From Selenomonadaceae bacterium (GTDB taxonomy: Bacteria > Bacillota > Negativicutes > Selenomonadales > Selenomonadaceae), in contig JAEERZ010000119.1 of assembly GCA_016286075.1 (NCBI GenBank), positions 1 through 6,870 of the forward strand: 6,870 bases of DNA. Direction: 5' to 3'. Below the pieces are notes generated by a model, which saw only the letters and a list, made by a program, of their open reading frames with translations, searched no databases and was not told the origin of the DNA. Every line of letters begins with the position of its first letter. Within the stretch, counting starts at the first letter, position 1. Position numbers and translations under genes: made by a program. Below, piece by piece: positions 1 to 5,778 of the stretch.

Positions 1-394
1 TGCCGCCGTTCATATGTGGCAAGAAATCCAGAACGTCTCGATTGGCCTTGATGGAGAACGCCGAATAGTTGGAAAGGTAAAACACGCGCTTTCCCATGCG
101 TTTGAGTTCCTGTATCCACGGAATGGCATAGTCTTGCTTGTGCATAGCTTGCCCTGCATGTGCGAACGCCCTGCGGATTTCACCTTCGTGAGATGGGACA
201 AGGCTGACCGCCTTTTCAATGGCGGTGGCTTCGTCCGTTCCCTCGTCCATTGATACCCAAGTTCCGTGACGCCATATGGCCTGATTGACAGCCGCAATGG
301 TTTGTTTGTCGTCGCCAAACAGAGAATACATATACTCCATCCATCGGAAATCCATCAGCACATTTCCAATGTCGAAAATCACATTTCGTACCAT
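1..394 (-). CDS. HAD-superfamily phosphatase, subfamily IA (YihX-like), 3' end cut by window edge
   Basis: This is the N-terminal 131 codons of a haloacid dehalogenase-type hydrolase; it reads off the left edge with no stop. Motif I is FDIGNVLMDF at residues 7-16, with Asp8 in the place of the catalytic nucleophile (DIGN form, as in YihX-type sugar-phosphate phosphatases). A helical cap follows, and motif II is YLSNYS near residues 107-112, with Ser109 placed to bind phosphate. The family removes phosphate from small metabolites in the cytoplasm; the substrate cannot be read here. The start at 394 is supported by GAGG about 7 bases upstream, which overlaps the stop codon of the YolD fragment (404-406), so the two are translationally adjacent. 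An extended -10-like motif at 483-491 may drive it. A fragment of a homologous start is seen again at 2378-2398. The family call is firm; the substrate is unknown. Confidence 0.88.
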   Translation of the reverse strand, partial: MVRNVIFDIGNVLMDFRWMEYMYSLFGDDKQTIAAVNQAIWRHGTWVSMDEGTDEATAIEKAVSLVPSHEGEIRRAFAHAGQAMHKQDYAIPWIQELKRMGKRVFYLSNYSAFSIKANRDVLDFLPHMNGG

Positions 395-403
395 GAAATC
401 GCC

Positions 404-700
404 TCATTGCTTAAATCCTTGGAACAACTCTCCCTCGATATATCGAACATCCTCGATGGGAATCTTTGTCCTGTCTGCCATGATTATAACACGTTTCAAG
501 CCATCCAGCTTTCGCACATTGCCGGAGACCGTCACATAGCGGCCTCCGGCTTTTTTATCGTCCGGCAGGAAGTATGTGACGGTAATGCTCGGTTGTTCCT
601 TGATGTGCTGCTCGATTACAGAAAGGTATGGTTTCGGCACTACTCTCTTTTTTATTGCAGGAAAGGTGGTATTTGGCGTAGAATAATAATACAGAATCAT
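404..700 (-). CDS. Truncated YolD-like protein (copy 1, N-terminal half missing)
   Basis: The C-terminal half matches the YolD-like family pattern: KEQPSITVTYFLPDDKKAGG, then YVTVSGNV, then KIPIEDVRYIEGELF. Full YolD-like proteins begin with a DRAAQFxPFAAL-type segment and a helical region; neither is present. Homology starts near base 622, and the 25 or so codons before it are unrelated. No start is well supported: ATG at 700 is preceded by a C-run and not a Shine-Dalgarno site, GTG at 640 has only a weak GAGAG, and TTG at 718 overlaps the start of the divergent oxidoreductase. The stop (TGA, 404-406) overlaps the ribosome-binding site of the HAD gene. YolD-like genes often sit beside Y-family DNA polymerase genes; none is present here. 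The frame is open and differs from copy 2 partly at synonymous sites, so it was under protein-level selection until recently. It may be a short live gene or a remnant. Confidence 0.55.
   Translation of the reverse strand: MILYYYSTPNTTFPAIKKRVVPKPYLSVIEQHIKEQPSITVTYFLPDDKKAGGRYVTVSGNVRKLDGLKRVIIMADRTKIPIEDVRYIEGELFQGFKQ
483..491 (-). promoter_or_regulatory. Extended -10-like promoter motif inside YolD copy 1
   Basis: The minus strand reads TGTTATAAT, a full TATAAT with an upstream TGn, about 90 bases before the HAD start. The same TGnTATAAT occurs at the equivalent place in the other two copies (2487-2495 and 5741-5749). No good -35 is visible, as is allowed for extended -10 promoters. The motif also encodes part of the protein (Val-Ile-Ile), so promoter activity is inferred. 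Confidence 0.4.
521..556 (+). terminator. Intrinsic terminator-like hairpin within YolD copy 1 (plus strand)
   Basis: On the plus strand, GCCGGAG (521-527) pairs with CTCCGGC (544-550), and CCG (529-531) pairs with CGG (540-542) around one A/C mismatch. The loop is TCACATAG, and six T follow at 551-556. It lies 160 bases before the oxidoreductase start and antisense to the YolD codons for KKAGGRYVTVSGN. It could stop plus-strand read-through into that gene. The structure recurs in copies 2 and 3. Confidence 0.5.
655..684 (+). promoter_or_regulatory. Possible promoter for the Isf-like oxidoreductase
   Basis: TTGCAG at 655-660 and TAGAAT at 679-684 are 18 bases apart, and the -10 ends 33 bases before the ATG. 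A similar TAGAATA sits at a comparable distance before the amidohydrolase gene (2590-2596). Both hexamers deviate from consensus, so this is a modest call. Confidence 0.35.
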
Positions 701-717
701 TTTAAGGGGGGTACACA

Positions 718-1230
718 ATGAAAATCGCAGTTTTTAACGGTAGTCCGAGGAAAGAAAACACATCCGCTATGGTGCAGGCATTCCGCGAGGGAGCCGAAGT
801 CGCAGGTCACGAAGTGGAGGAATACCAGGTCGGGCGCATGAAGATTGCGGGGTGCATGGCCTGTGAATACTGCCATACCAAAGGCGAGGGCGCTTGTGTG
901 CAAAAGGATGATTTTGAAAAGATATTACCGGCCTATAAAGAGGCGGACATGATCGTTTTCGCATCCCCGATTTACTATTTCGTCATGTCGGCTCAGATGG
1001 AGGCCGCAATTCAAAGGCTTTACTGTATAGGCAAGCCCCTCAAGGCAAAAAAGGGTGCGCTGCTTTTGTCCTCTCACTCGCCGGGAGTTTACGATGCGGC
1101 GATTGCCCAGTTCAAAGGGTTTACTGCCTACGTCAACATGGAAAATGTTGGCGTCATTACCGCACACGGTGATGAGAACAAATCCGACAACAAGATGAAC
1201 GAAATCAGGGAATTCGCCAAAAAGTTGTAA
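718..1230 (+). CDS. Flavodoxin-fold NAD(P)H/FMN-dependent oxidoreductase, iron-sulfur flavoprotein (Isf)-like
   Basis: A 170-residue cytoplasmic flavoprotein of the NADPH-dependent FMN reductase family. The N-terminus MKIAVFNGSPRKENTSAM carries the GSPRxxxTS FMN-phosphate loop (residues 8-16). Residues 84-90 (SPIYYFV) and the following MSAQMEAAIQRLY match the second FMN-contact region. Cysteines 46, 49, 52 and 60 form CX2CX2CX7C, the compact cluster motif of archaeal and clostridial iron-sulfur flavoproteins, so a 4Fe-4S cluster beside FMN is plausible; many plain relatives keep only some of these cysteines. The length is typical for the short family members. The start is fixed by AAGGGGGG 6 bases upstream (704-711). 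It is divergent from YolD copy 1 and stands alone. Its likely role is electron transfer or reduction of quinones or nitro compounds; the true substrate is unknown. Confidence 0.88.
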   Translation: MKIAVFNGSPRKENTSAMVQAFREGAEVAGHEVEEYQVGRMKIAGCMACEYCHTKGEGACVQKDDFEKILPAYKEADMIVFASPIYYFVMSAQMEAAIQRLYCIGKPLKAKKGALLLSSHSPGVYDAAIAQFKGFTAYVNMENVGVITAHGDENKSDNKMNEIREFAKKL

Positions 1231-1278
1231 CCCAGGCTGAAGCGTTGCTGTGAGACTGGAGATGGACGGAAGGCATGA

Positions 1279-1407
1279 TGGAGTCATCGCTGCGGAAAAT
1301 GTCGAGGCAAGGTAACGGTTCTCCACCATGTGGACATGAAGAAACTGAAATGCCCCCATTGCAAGGATAAGTTTTTAAGGGTGAGAAATACGGCGATGTG
1401 GGATTAA
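1279..1407 (+). pseudogene. Possible zinc-ribbon protein remnant (two CxxC knuckles)
   Basis: Downstream of the oxidoreductase and in the same frame, an open stretch from 1279 to the TAA at 1405-1407 encodes CGKC, then 17 residues later CPHC, the spacing of a small zinc ribbon. The only ATG (1336) would give a 23-residue peptide that keeps just the second knuckle (MKKLKCPHCKDKF), and there is a TGA directly before the first knuckle (1276-1278). It looks like the broken end of a zinc-ribbon protein or domain whose 5' part is lost. The match is short and could be chance; no family is assigned. Confidence 0.3.
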
Positions 1408-1470
1408 GACAGCAGACATGTCGATGGACAATTATTGGCGCAAGAGGCCGAACACGAGCGTATATAGGTA

Positions 1471-1514
1471 AAGCAGAAACGCGCCCACCGGACTTGGTGA
1501 GCGCGTTTCTGCTT
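1471..1514. terminator. Long hairpin between convergent genes, probable bidirectional terminator
   Basis: AAGCAGAAACGCGC (1471-1484) is perfectly complementary to GCGCGTTTCTGCTT (1501-1514), with an inner CACC/GGTG extension and a short loop. It lies between the plus-strand oxidoreductase region and the end of the minus-strand gene at 1529. The T-tracts are weak on both sides (CTGCTTTA on the minus strand, CTTCTTGCTTTTAT further out on the plus strand), so termination is likely but the hairpin could also protect mRNA 3' ends. Confidence 0.7.
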
Positions 1515-1528
1515 ACTTCTTGCTTTTA

Positions 1529-2020
1529 TCATTTCTTGATTTGCACATAAACTTTTCCGTCTTCCATCCTCATGACCCGCTCGGCCAGTTTTTTCGAGTG
1601 GCTGAATGCGTTGCTGATCGTCCTGACTCCAAGATCGCTCATCCCCACGGCGGTTTCCGGCATGGTCGCGCCAAGCTCCTTCATCTTTTCTATCGCCATT
1701 TTCCCTTCCACATAGCTGACATCATGATCTGGACAATGCTTCGCCGCAAACGCAAGGAAGCGACAGAGCCTGTCGGCGTCGTACTCGGCTCCCGTGACTG
1801 CGCGTATCGGTTGCCTCTCTTCGGCAACTCGCCGGATTGTGCTCGACTCAAAGGCGTTATGGATAGTGGCGGCTATGTTTCCCTCCCGTACAAGATAAGT
1901 GCATGGCTCATAGGGATGAGAATGTATCTGGTACAAATTCCCGCCATCGCGCAGACATAGTTCCCCATCCACATCCATCAAGGCGATGTCTTCAACGCCG
2001 TACAACACTTTTTCCGCCAT
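1529..2020 (-). CDS. Hypothetical protein, 163 aa, possible C-terminal winged-helix-like segment
   Basis: I do not recognise this family with certainty. No signal peptide or membrane segment is visible. The N-terminal part (LYGVEDIALMDVDGELCLRDGGNLYQ) looks like beta strands and is followed by a striking HSHPYEPCTYL at residues 33-43. The middle (residues 80-115) is helical. The tail, from about residue 108, has two helix-like stretches, the second with GVRTISNAFSHSKKLAERV, then a short strand pair MEDGKVYVQ, which resembles a winged helix; this is inference only. The frame is open upstream to 2125, but that would overlap the preceding gene by 85 bases; ATG at 2020 has GGAG 11 bases upstream and leaves a 20-base gap, so I chose it. 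It is co-directional with 2041-2358 and probably co-transcribed. Confidence 0.7.
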   Translation of the reverse strand: MAEKVLYGVEDIALMDVDGELCLRDGGNLYQIHSHPYEPCTYLVREGNIAATIHNAFESSTIRRVAEERQPIRAVTGAEYDADRLCRFLAFAAKHCPDHDVSYVEGKMAIEKMKELGATMPETAVGMSDLGVRTISNAFSHSKKLAERVMRMEDGKVYVQIKK

Positions 2021-2040
2021 CAAATCTTCATCTCCATGTT

Positions 2041-2358
2041 TTATGGCCTGCCGCCAAAAATAGAGGTGATTCCCAATTCGCGCAAGAGGGTATTCTCGGC
2101 AATATCGAGATATTCCGTATGCCATTCGCCCTCATTGTCCGTGTATATGTGTGCGAGATTCCCGATATTGGATTCAATGATCCAGTGACTGTCTGCACCC
2201 GTGTATGGGATTGGCCAGTCGTTGCCGTTGCCGCCATGCAGGGCGACGTGCATCAAGTCGCGAAGCAATGCATCGTCGGGCATTTCAATCTGGTACGTTC
2301 CATTCATTGCGTCATCGCCCATGCAGACGCTTTTCCTGCGGAAAGAAATCCTTATCAT
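2041..2358 (-). CDS. Hypothetical protein, about 105 aa
   Basis: An unrecognised small acidic, soluble protein with no signal peptide or membrane helix. The core reads NGTYQIEMPDDALLRDLMH, then a Gly/Trp-rich turn (GGNGNDWPIP), then NIGNLAHIYTDNEGEWHTEY and a helical tail, ending SIFGGRP. The start at 2358 is preceded by GGGGGGAC 4-5 bases upstream, a strong if close Shine-Dalgarno site; the first dozen residues are basic and unlike the rest, so ATG at 2322 or 2307 is possible. That ribosome-binding site lies immediately beyond the point where homology to the HAD gene start breaks off, so this gene appears to have been joined to the YolD/HAD remnant. It leads a two-gene unit with 1529-2020. 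Confidence 0.65.
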   Translation of the reverse strand: MIRISFRRKSVCMGDDAMNGTYQIEMPDDALLRDLMHVALHGGNGNDWPIPYTGADSHWIIESNIGNLAHIYTDNEGEWHTEYLDIAENTLLRELGITSIFGGRP

Positions 2359-2377
2359 ACATGTCCCCCCAGCAGAT

Positions 2378-2398
2378 TAAAATCACATTTCTTATCAT
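2378..2398 (-). pseudogene. Remnant of a HAD phosphatase start (first 7 codons)
   Basis: After YolD copy 2 the minus strand reads ATG then codons for MIRNVI, matching MVRNVIF of the HAD gene that follows YolD copy 1, with the same spacing to the YolD stop. Similarity ends after about seven codons, before the catalytic FDIGN motif. The residual frame runs 28 codons to a TGA at 2312-2314, overlapping the hypothetical gene out of frame. Confidence 0.6.
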
Positions 2399-2486
2399 GA
2401 AATTGCCCCATTACTCAAACAGCCGGAACAGATCCCCCTCGATATATCGTACATCCTCGATGGGGATTTTTGTTCTGTCTGCCATG

Positions 2487-2495
2487 ATTATAGCA
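2487..2495 (-). promoter_or_regulatory. Extended -10-like promoter motif inside YolD copy 2
   Basis: The minus strand reads TGCTATAAT, at the position equivalent to 483-491 in copy 1. It lies about 130 bases before the hypothetical gene at 2358 and could drive the two-gene minus-strand unit now that the original YolD start is lost. No clear -35 is seen. Confidence 0.4.
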
Positions 2496-2525
2496 TGTTC
2501 TATCCCGTTCAGCATCTTCACATTA

Positions 2526-2566
2526 CCGGAGACCGTCACATAACGGCCTCCGGATTTTTCGTTTTT
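2526..2566 (+). terminator. Intrinsic terminator-like hairpin within YolD copy 2 (plus strand)
   Basis: CCGGAG (2526-2531) pairs with CTCCGG (2548-2553), and CCG pairs with CGG inside it; the loop is TCACATAA. T-runs follow at 2555-2559 and 2562-2566. Here the outermost pair seen in copies 1 and 3 is an A-A mismatch. It is about 70 bases before the amidohydrolase start. Confidence 0.45.
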
Positions 2567-2595
2567 GGCAGGAATATAGTAATCGGGTGTAGAAT
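2565..2595 (+). promoter_or_regulatory. Possible promoter for the amidohydrolase gene
   Basis: TTGGCA at 2565-2570 and TAGAAT at 2590-2595 are 19 bases apart, with the -10 some 28 bases before the ATG. It resembles the promoter candidate before the oxidoreductase gene. The spacing is longer than ideal. Confidence 0.3.
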
Positions 2596-2623
2596 ATATC
2601 CCATCAGGCAGGAGGGAAATAGA

Positions 2624-4258
2624 ATGGAATGTACGCCAAATCTCATATTTCATCATGGGAAAATTTACACGTCCGACACGCTATGCACGATTGCCGAGGC
2701 CGTTGCGGTAAAAGACGACAAAATCATCGCCGTCGGTAGCAATGATTCCGTCATGACGATGGCCGATTCAAAAACGGAGACGATCGATCTTGCCGGGCGT
2801 CTGATGATCCCCGGTCTTAACGACAGCCATGCGCACCCGTTCATGGAGGCAAATCAGGTGACCGCCGTTTCATTCAGTGAGGCGCGGAACATCAGCGACT
2901 TGCTCGACGCACTGAAGACGCGAGCAAAAACCACAAAGCCGGGGGAATGGCTCCTCGGGAGTATGTCATGGCATGAGACGCAACTTTCGGAGGGAAGACT
3001 GCCGACACGTGAGGAACTTGACCGTGCCTGCCCTGACAATCCTGTCAGCCTCCCGCGCGGTGCACATGTGAAGGTCGCGAACTCGCATGCGCTCCAGATT
3101 GCCGGGATAGGTGCAGATACGGAGATACCGGGCGGCGTGATTGACCGCGATTCTTCGGGACAGCCTACCGGAATATTGATGGATGCGGCGGCAGACAGGC
3201 TGACGGCGGCGGAGCCGAAAGCCGACGCATCGAAATTCGGTGAGGCGATGATTGCCGTCGCCAAAAAGCTGAACGGCTACGGCGTGACGACGTCGGCAGA
3301 GTCGGGGGCCATCGGCGCGAGCGCAGAGACGTCGGAATATAATCTCAAAACCGTGATGACACTTTGCAAGGAGAAGAAACTTCCGCTTCGCCTTTCCGCA
3401 TCGTTCTTTTCCACTTCGTATGAGATGGCAAAATACGGCGTCACGGCTTTCAGCGAGACTCAAAACACGGACTTCTTCAAGTTTCAGGGCATAAAAGTGA
3501 TGAGCGACGGAGGCGTGGAGAGTGCGAATCTCATCGATCCTTATGAAGTTATCTCTGGAGTTCAGCCCGACCCCGATTATCACGGCATCGAAGTGTGGCC
3601 GCCGTCACGACAGGACGAGCTGCGCCGCATTATGGAACTTTGCGCCGGGGCACATCTCCAGTTACAGATTCATATCCACGGCGACAAGTCCGCAGCGTCA
3701 ATTATTCCGTTGCTGTCGGAGCAGGGGAATAAAACCGATATCGGCAAGCTGAACTGGACAATCTGCCATCTGCCTCTTTCGACGGACGAACAGCTGGAGA
3801 CGATAAAAAGGCTTGGCATCTGCGTCACCGTGCAGCACCAGCCGTATCTCCTCGGCGAAAATTACCTGCGGTATTGGGGTAATTCCCGTGCCAACGCGAT
3901 GGCTCGATACCGCAAAATGGTCGACATGGGAATCCGCATGGGAGGCGGTACCGATATGCCGATCGATCCGCTTAATCCGTTTTGCTCGATAGAGTGGATG
4001 GTCGACAGGAAAACCATCACGGGAAAGGTGCTCGGCAAGGAGCATTCCATTACCCTTGACGAGGCCGTACGACTCTGGACGCGTGGCAGTGCGGACTGCG
4101 AGGGGTGGGGTAGTATGATCGGCTCGATAGAGGTGGGCAAGAAAGCGGATTTCGCCGTGCTCAGCCAAGATATTTTCCAAGTCCCTGTCGGCGAGATACA
4201 CAATACCGTCGCCGTACAGACATGGGTTGACGGGAAATGTGTGTATCGGCGCGGCTGA
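2624..4258 (+). CDS. YtcJ-type amidohydrolase (amidohydrolase family 3)
   Basis: A 544-residue metal-dependent hydrolase of the amidohydrolase superfamily, cytoplasmic (no signal peptide). The N-terminal composite beta-sandwich (residues 1-60, NLIFHHGKIYT to IDLAGRLMIPG) leads into the metal site HAH at residues 69-71 in GLNDSHAHPF. Lys291 (KFQGIKVMSDG) is placed as the metal-bridging or equivalent lysine. IHIHGDKSA has His350 and His352, CHLPL has His382, and GGTDMP has Asp444 as the general base. The C-terminus (GSIEVGKKADFAVLSQD, residues 500-516) is the usual return to the sandwich domain. Length is normal and the gene looks intact. The family cleaves amide or related C-N bonds; the substrate is not readable. 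ATG at 2624 has AGGAGGG 7 bases upstream; the frame stays open to 2495, but that part is antisense to YolD copy 2 and was not used. Confidence 0.93.
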   Translation: MECTPNLIFHHGKIYTSDTLCTIAEAVAVKDDKIIAVGSNDSVMTMADSKTETIDLAGRLMIPGLNDSHAHPFMEANQVTAVSFSEARNISDLLDALKTRAKTTKPGEWLLGSMSWHETQLSEGRLPTREELDRACPDNPVSLPRGAHVKVANSHALQIAGIGADTEIPGGVIDRDSSGQPTGILMDAAADRLTAAEPKADASKFGEAMIAVAKKLNGYGVTTSAESGAIGASAETSEYNLKTVMTLCKEKKLPLRLSASFFSTSYEMAKYGVTAFSETQNTDFFKFQGIKVMSDGGVESANLIDPYEVISGVQPDPDYHGIEVWPPSRQDELRRIMELCAGAHLQLQIHIHGDKSAASIIPLLSEQGNKTDIGKLNWTICHLPLSTDEQLETIKRLGICVTVQHQPYLLGENYLRYWGNSRANAMARYRKMVDMGIRMGGGTDMPIDPLNPFCSIEWMVDRKTITGKVLGKEHSITLDEAVRLWTRGSADCEGWGSMIGSIEVGKKADFAVLSQDIFQVPVGEIHNTVAVQTWVDGKCVYRRG

Positions 4259-4382
4259 TTCAAGTTTTGGTGAGGCAGTTTTCAGTTATTGATTGTACTG
4301 GTTTAAGTTATATTTTGTGAAAAAGGCGGACATCATCGAATTATAGTTGTTCGCTCTTGACAGGAAAAGATTACATCAAAAA

Positions 4383-4414
4383 GCCGGGACTGTTTTGAAC
4401 GTCCCGGCCTTTTC
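4383..4414. terminator. Bidirectional intrinsic terminator between convergent genes
   Basis: GCCGGGAC (4384-4390 region) pairs with GTCCCGGC (4401-4408) around a 10-base loop. It is flanked by an A-run on the left (TTTTTGATG on the minus strand) and CTTTTCTC on the right, so it can terminate both the GNAT gene, whose stop is just beyond it at 4415, and the amidohydrolase transcript that ends 125 bases earlier. Confidence 0.85.
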
Positions 4415-4894
4415 TCACAAATCTTTTATATAACGTACATCACAGGCGAAATGTCCTGTTTGCCCGATAGGAGCGGCAATCCGCTGGAAGCCGTATTTCT
4501 CATAGAATCTTTGGGCAGCCGTCATGTTTTCAAGGGTTTCCAGATAGCACTTTGCATAAAATTCCCTTGCATAAGCGAGAGCTGTATCCATAAGCGTATG
4601 TGAAATACCGGAGCCTCTTGCCGTCGGTAAACAATACATTTTCTGCAGCTCACAGATTTGGGGCGTTCCATCGATATGTCCAATTCCTGCGCCGCCGACG
4701 ATATTTCCGTCCTCATCTGTCGCTACCCAATATTTGTTCCCCGCAGTGCAATATATGCGGGAAAAATTTCCGAGGTTGGGATCTGTCCATGCCGTTCCTT
4801 CGTGGTTGGCTCCAAACTCAATCAGGCACTGCCGGATGACTTTCTCGATTATTTTATCGTCTTTCGGCAGCAGTTCTCGTATGGCGTATTTCAT
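4415..4894 (-). CDS. GNAT-family N-acetyltransferase
   Basis: A 159-residue soluble acetyltransferase. Motif A is LQKMYCLPTARGSGISHTLM (residues 83-102), with R93-G-S-G-I-S as the acetyl-CoA pyrophosphate loop (a variant of Q/RxxGxG/A). Motif B follows as CYLETLENMTAAQRFYEKYGFQRI (residues 116-139), with the typical N/RFYEKxGF helix. The opening YAIRELLPKDDKIIEKVIRQ is the usual first strand and helix. It transfers acetyl from acetyl-CoA to an amine; the acceptor is unknown. The frame is open to 4942, but ATG at 4894 is preceded by GAGGAGA 6 bases upstream and is the natural start. It is the second gene of a minus-strand pair, 34 bases after 4929-5531, and ends at a strong terminator. Confidence 0.9.
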   Translation of the reverse strand: MKYAIRELLPKDDKIIEKVIRQCLIEFGANHEGTAWTDPNLGNFSRIYCTAGNKYWVATDEDGNIVGGAGIGHIDGTPQICELQKMYCLPTARGSGISHTLMDTALAYAREFYAKCYLETLENMTAAQRFYEKYGFQRIAAPIGQTGHFACDVRYIKDL

Positions 4895-4928
4895 GAAATC
4901 TCTCCTCAAAATAATTAAAAGTGGGCTG

Positions 4929-5531
4929 TTATGGCATGTCATAAAGAATCAGACCGCCTTTTCGGTCAAAGCCCGTATCCCAAAGCACCGCGAAATCCAG
5001 CCATCGCCACGTCCCGAATGTTACAGCTTTGACAAGAAACGTATCACCTTGCTCAAGATAACCGTTCAGAAGGTACCAATGCCATACAAATTCTTGCATG
5101 GATGGTCGATTATGCAGAAGCGTCAGACTGGGAATGAGCCATCCGCTATTGATCTGCTTTTTGACGATTTCTTTCGTTTCAATTAAATCCTTTTCTCCCG
5201 GCCATGGCGACATAGAAAGGCTCGTTTCTTCCCGGTCTCGTAGAAATTGACCGAAACCGTCCGTGTAAATGTCCAGCCGGTCGACGCCCCCTTGCCTCGG
5301 ATAAAGATAAGGCTTCATAATATCCGTGAAGTCGACATAATCCTTACGTGAAATTTCGCTTAGAGCGTAAGGATAAAGCTCCCTCCTGCCTTTGTGGAGC
5401 ATGAGGAAGATGCTGCTGTCGCAGGCGGTGATGGCGGCACATCCCCCGATGCGCATCCAGTCATCTGGACACCAATCCTGCGAACCGCCATAAGCAGATC
5501 CTATAGCGAAGTGAGGTAACTCCTTCTTCAT
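4929..5531 (-). CDS. Uncharacterised 200-aa protein, putative papain/C39-like cysteine-peptidase fold
   Basis: No firm family name. The protein starts MKKELPHFAIGSAYGGSQDW, then WMRIGGCAAITACDS with Cys31 at the start of a helix, as a papain-like nucleophile would be. Near the C-terminus FVWHWYLLNGY holds His151, followed by VLWDTGFDRKGG with Asp185. The order Cys, His, Asp with a Gly-Gly before the Cys and aromatic strands after the His fits a small C39-like or papain-like fold; this is inference from pattern, not a proven activity. There is no signal peptide or membrane helix, so it is probably cytoplasmic. ATG at 5531 has AGGAG 5 bases upstream. It leads the pair with the GNAT gene 34 bases downstream, so the two may act together. 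Confidence 0.75.
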   Translation of the reverse strand: MKKELPHFAIGSAYGGSQDWCPDDWMRIGGCAAITACDSSIFLMLHKGRRELYPYALSEISRKDYVDFTDIMKPYLYPRQGGVDRLDIYTDGFGQFLRDREETSLSMSPWPGEKDLIETKEIVKKQINSGWLIPSLTLLHNRPSMQEFVWHWYLLNGYLEQGDTFLVKAVTFGTWRWLDFAVLWDTGFDRKGGLILYDMP

Positions 5532-5740
5532 GATATCTCCTGTGTTGCCTAAGCATTCACCTTTTCATCTACGCCATATCTTCCACACATAGTGTTTGTT
5601 ACCTGCTTGTTTTCACTGGGGAAATATCAATTCCCACCGGAATATTGTTTTTCAGATAGCTTTCCAATATCTCTGACGGGGTACGGAATACTTCGATGTA
5701 TCAGACGTTCTCGATGGGAATCTTTTTCCTGTCTGTCATG

Positions 5741-5749
5741 ATTATAGCA
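5741..5749 (-). promoter_or_regulatory. Extended -10-like promoter motif inside YolD copy 3
   Basis: The minus strand reads TGCTATAAT, identical to copy 2 and still intact although the gene is dead. It lies about 210 bases before the cysteine-peptidase-like gene (5531) and is a candidate promoter for that two-gene unit. Confidence 0.4.
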
Positions 5750-5778
5750 CGTTGTATCCCGTCGAGCATCTTCACATT

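Larger units (their letters stand above)
2411..2584 (-). pseudogene. YolD-like fragment (copy 2)
   Basis: It encodes DYYIPAKNEKSGGRYV, then TVSGNVKMLNGIEHAIIMAD, then KIPIEDVRYIEGDLF and a TAA stop (2411-2413). It is the same C-terminal YolD segment as copy 1 but truncated further, lacking the EQPSITVTYF strand. The frame stays open back to ATG codons at 2653-2656, but these lie inside the divergent amidohydrolase gene and have no ribosome-binding site, so a functional start is unlikely. Over 433-549 against 2437-2553 it matches copy 1 at about 99 of 117 bases, and several differences are synonymous (for example GTT/GTA, ATT/ATC, AAG/AAA, AGG/AGA). Confidence 0.7.

Noticed and set aside
433..549. 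The repeated 117-base block as a riboswitch or T-box leader
   Set aside because: It codes for a YolD segment with largely synonymous divergence, and no known riboswitch or T-box motif is visible; only the hairpin plus T-tract was retained as a possible RNA signal.
266..721. Plus-strand frame of about 150 codons across the HAD and YolD region
   Set aside because: It is antisense to two recognised families, and the YolD substitutions follow the minus-strand codon pattern.
2021..2125. Upstream extension of the 163-aa hypothetical protein
   Set aside because: It would overlap the preceding gene by 85 bases; the ATG at 2020 fits a 20-base gap and has a GGAG site.
2495..2623. Upstream extension of the amidohydrolase frame
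   Set aside because: It is antisense to YolD copy 2, adds 43 residues unlike the family, and the ATG at 2624 has a perfect AGGAGGG site.
2966..4201. Long minus-strand frames across the amidohydrolase gene
   Set aside because: They are shadows of a fully supported gene; their proteins are Arg/Cys/His-rich with no domain pattern.
4357..4362. TTGACA as a promoter before the terminator at 4383
   Set aside because: No -10 lies at a usable distance and no plus-strand gene follows.
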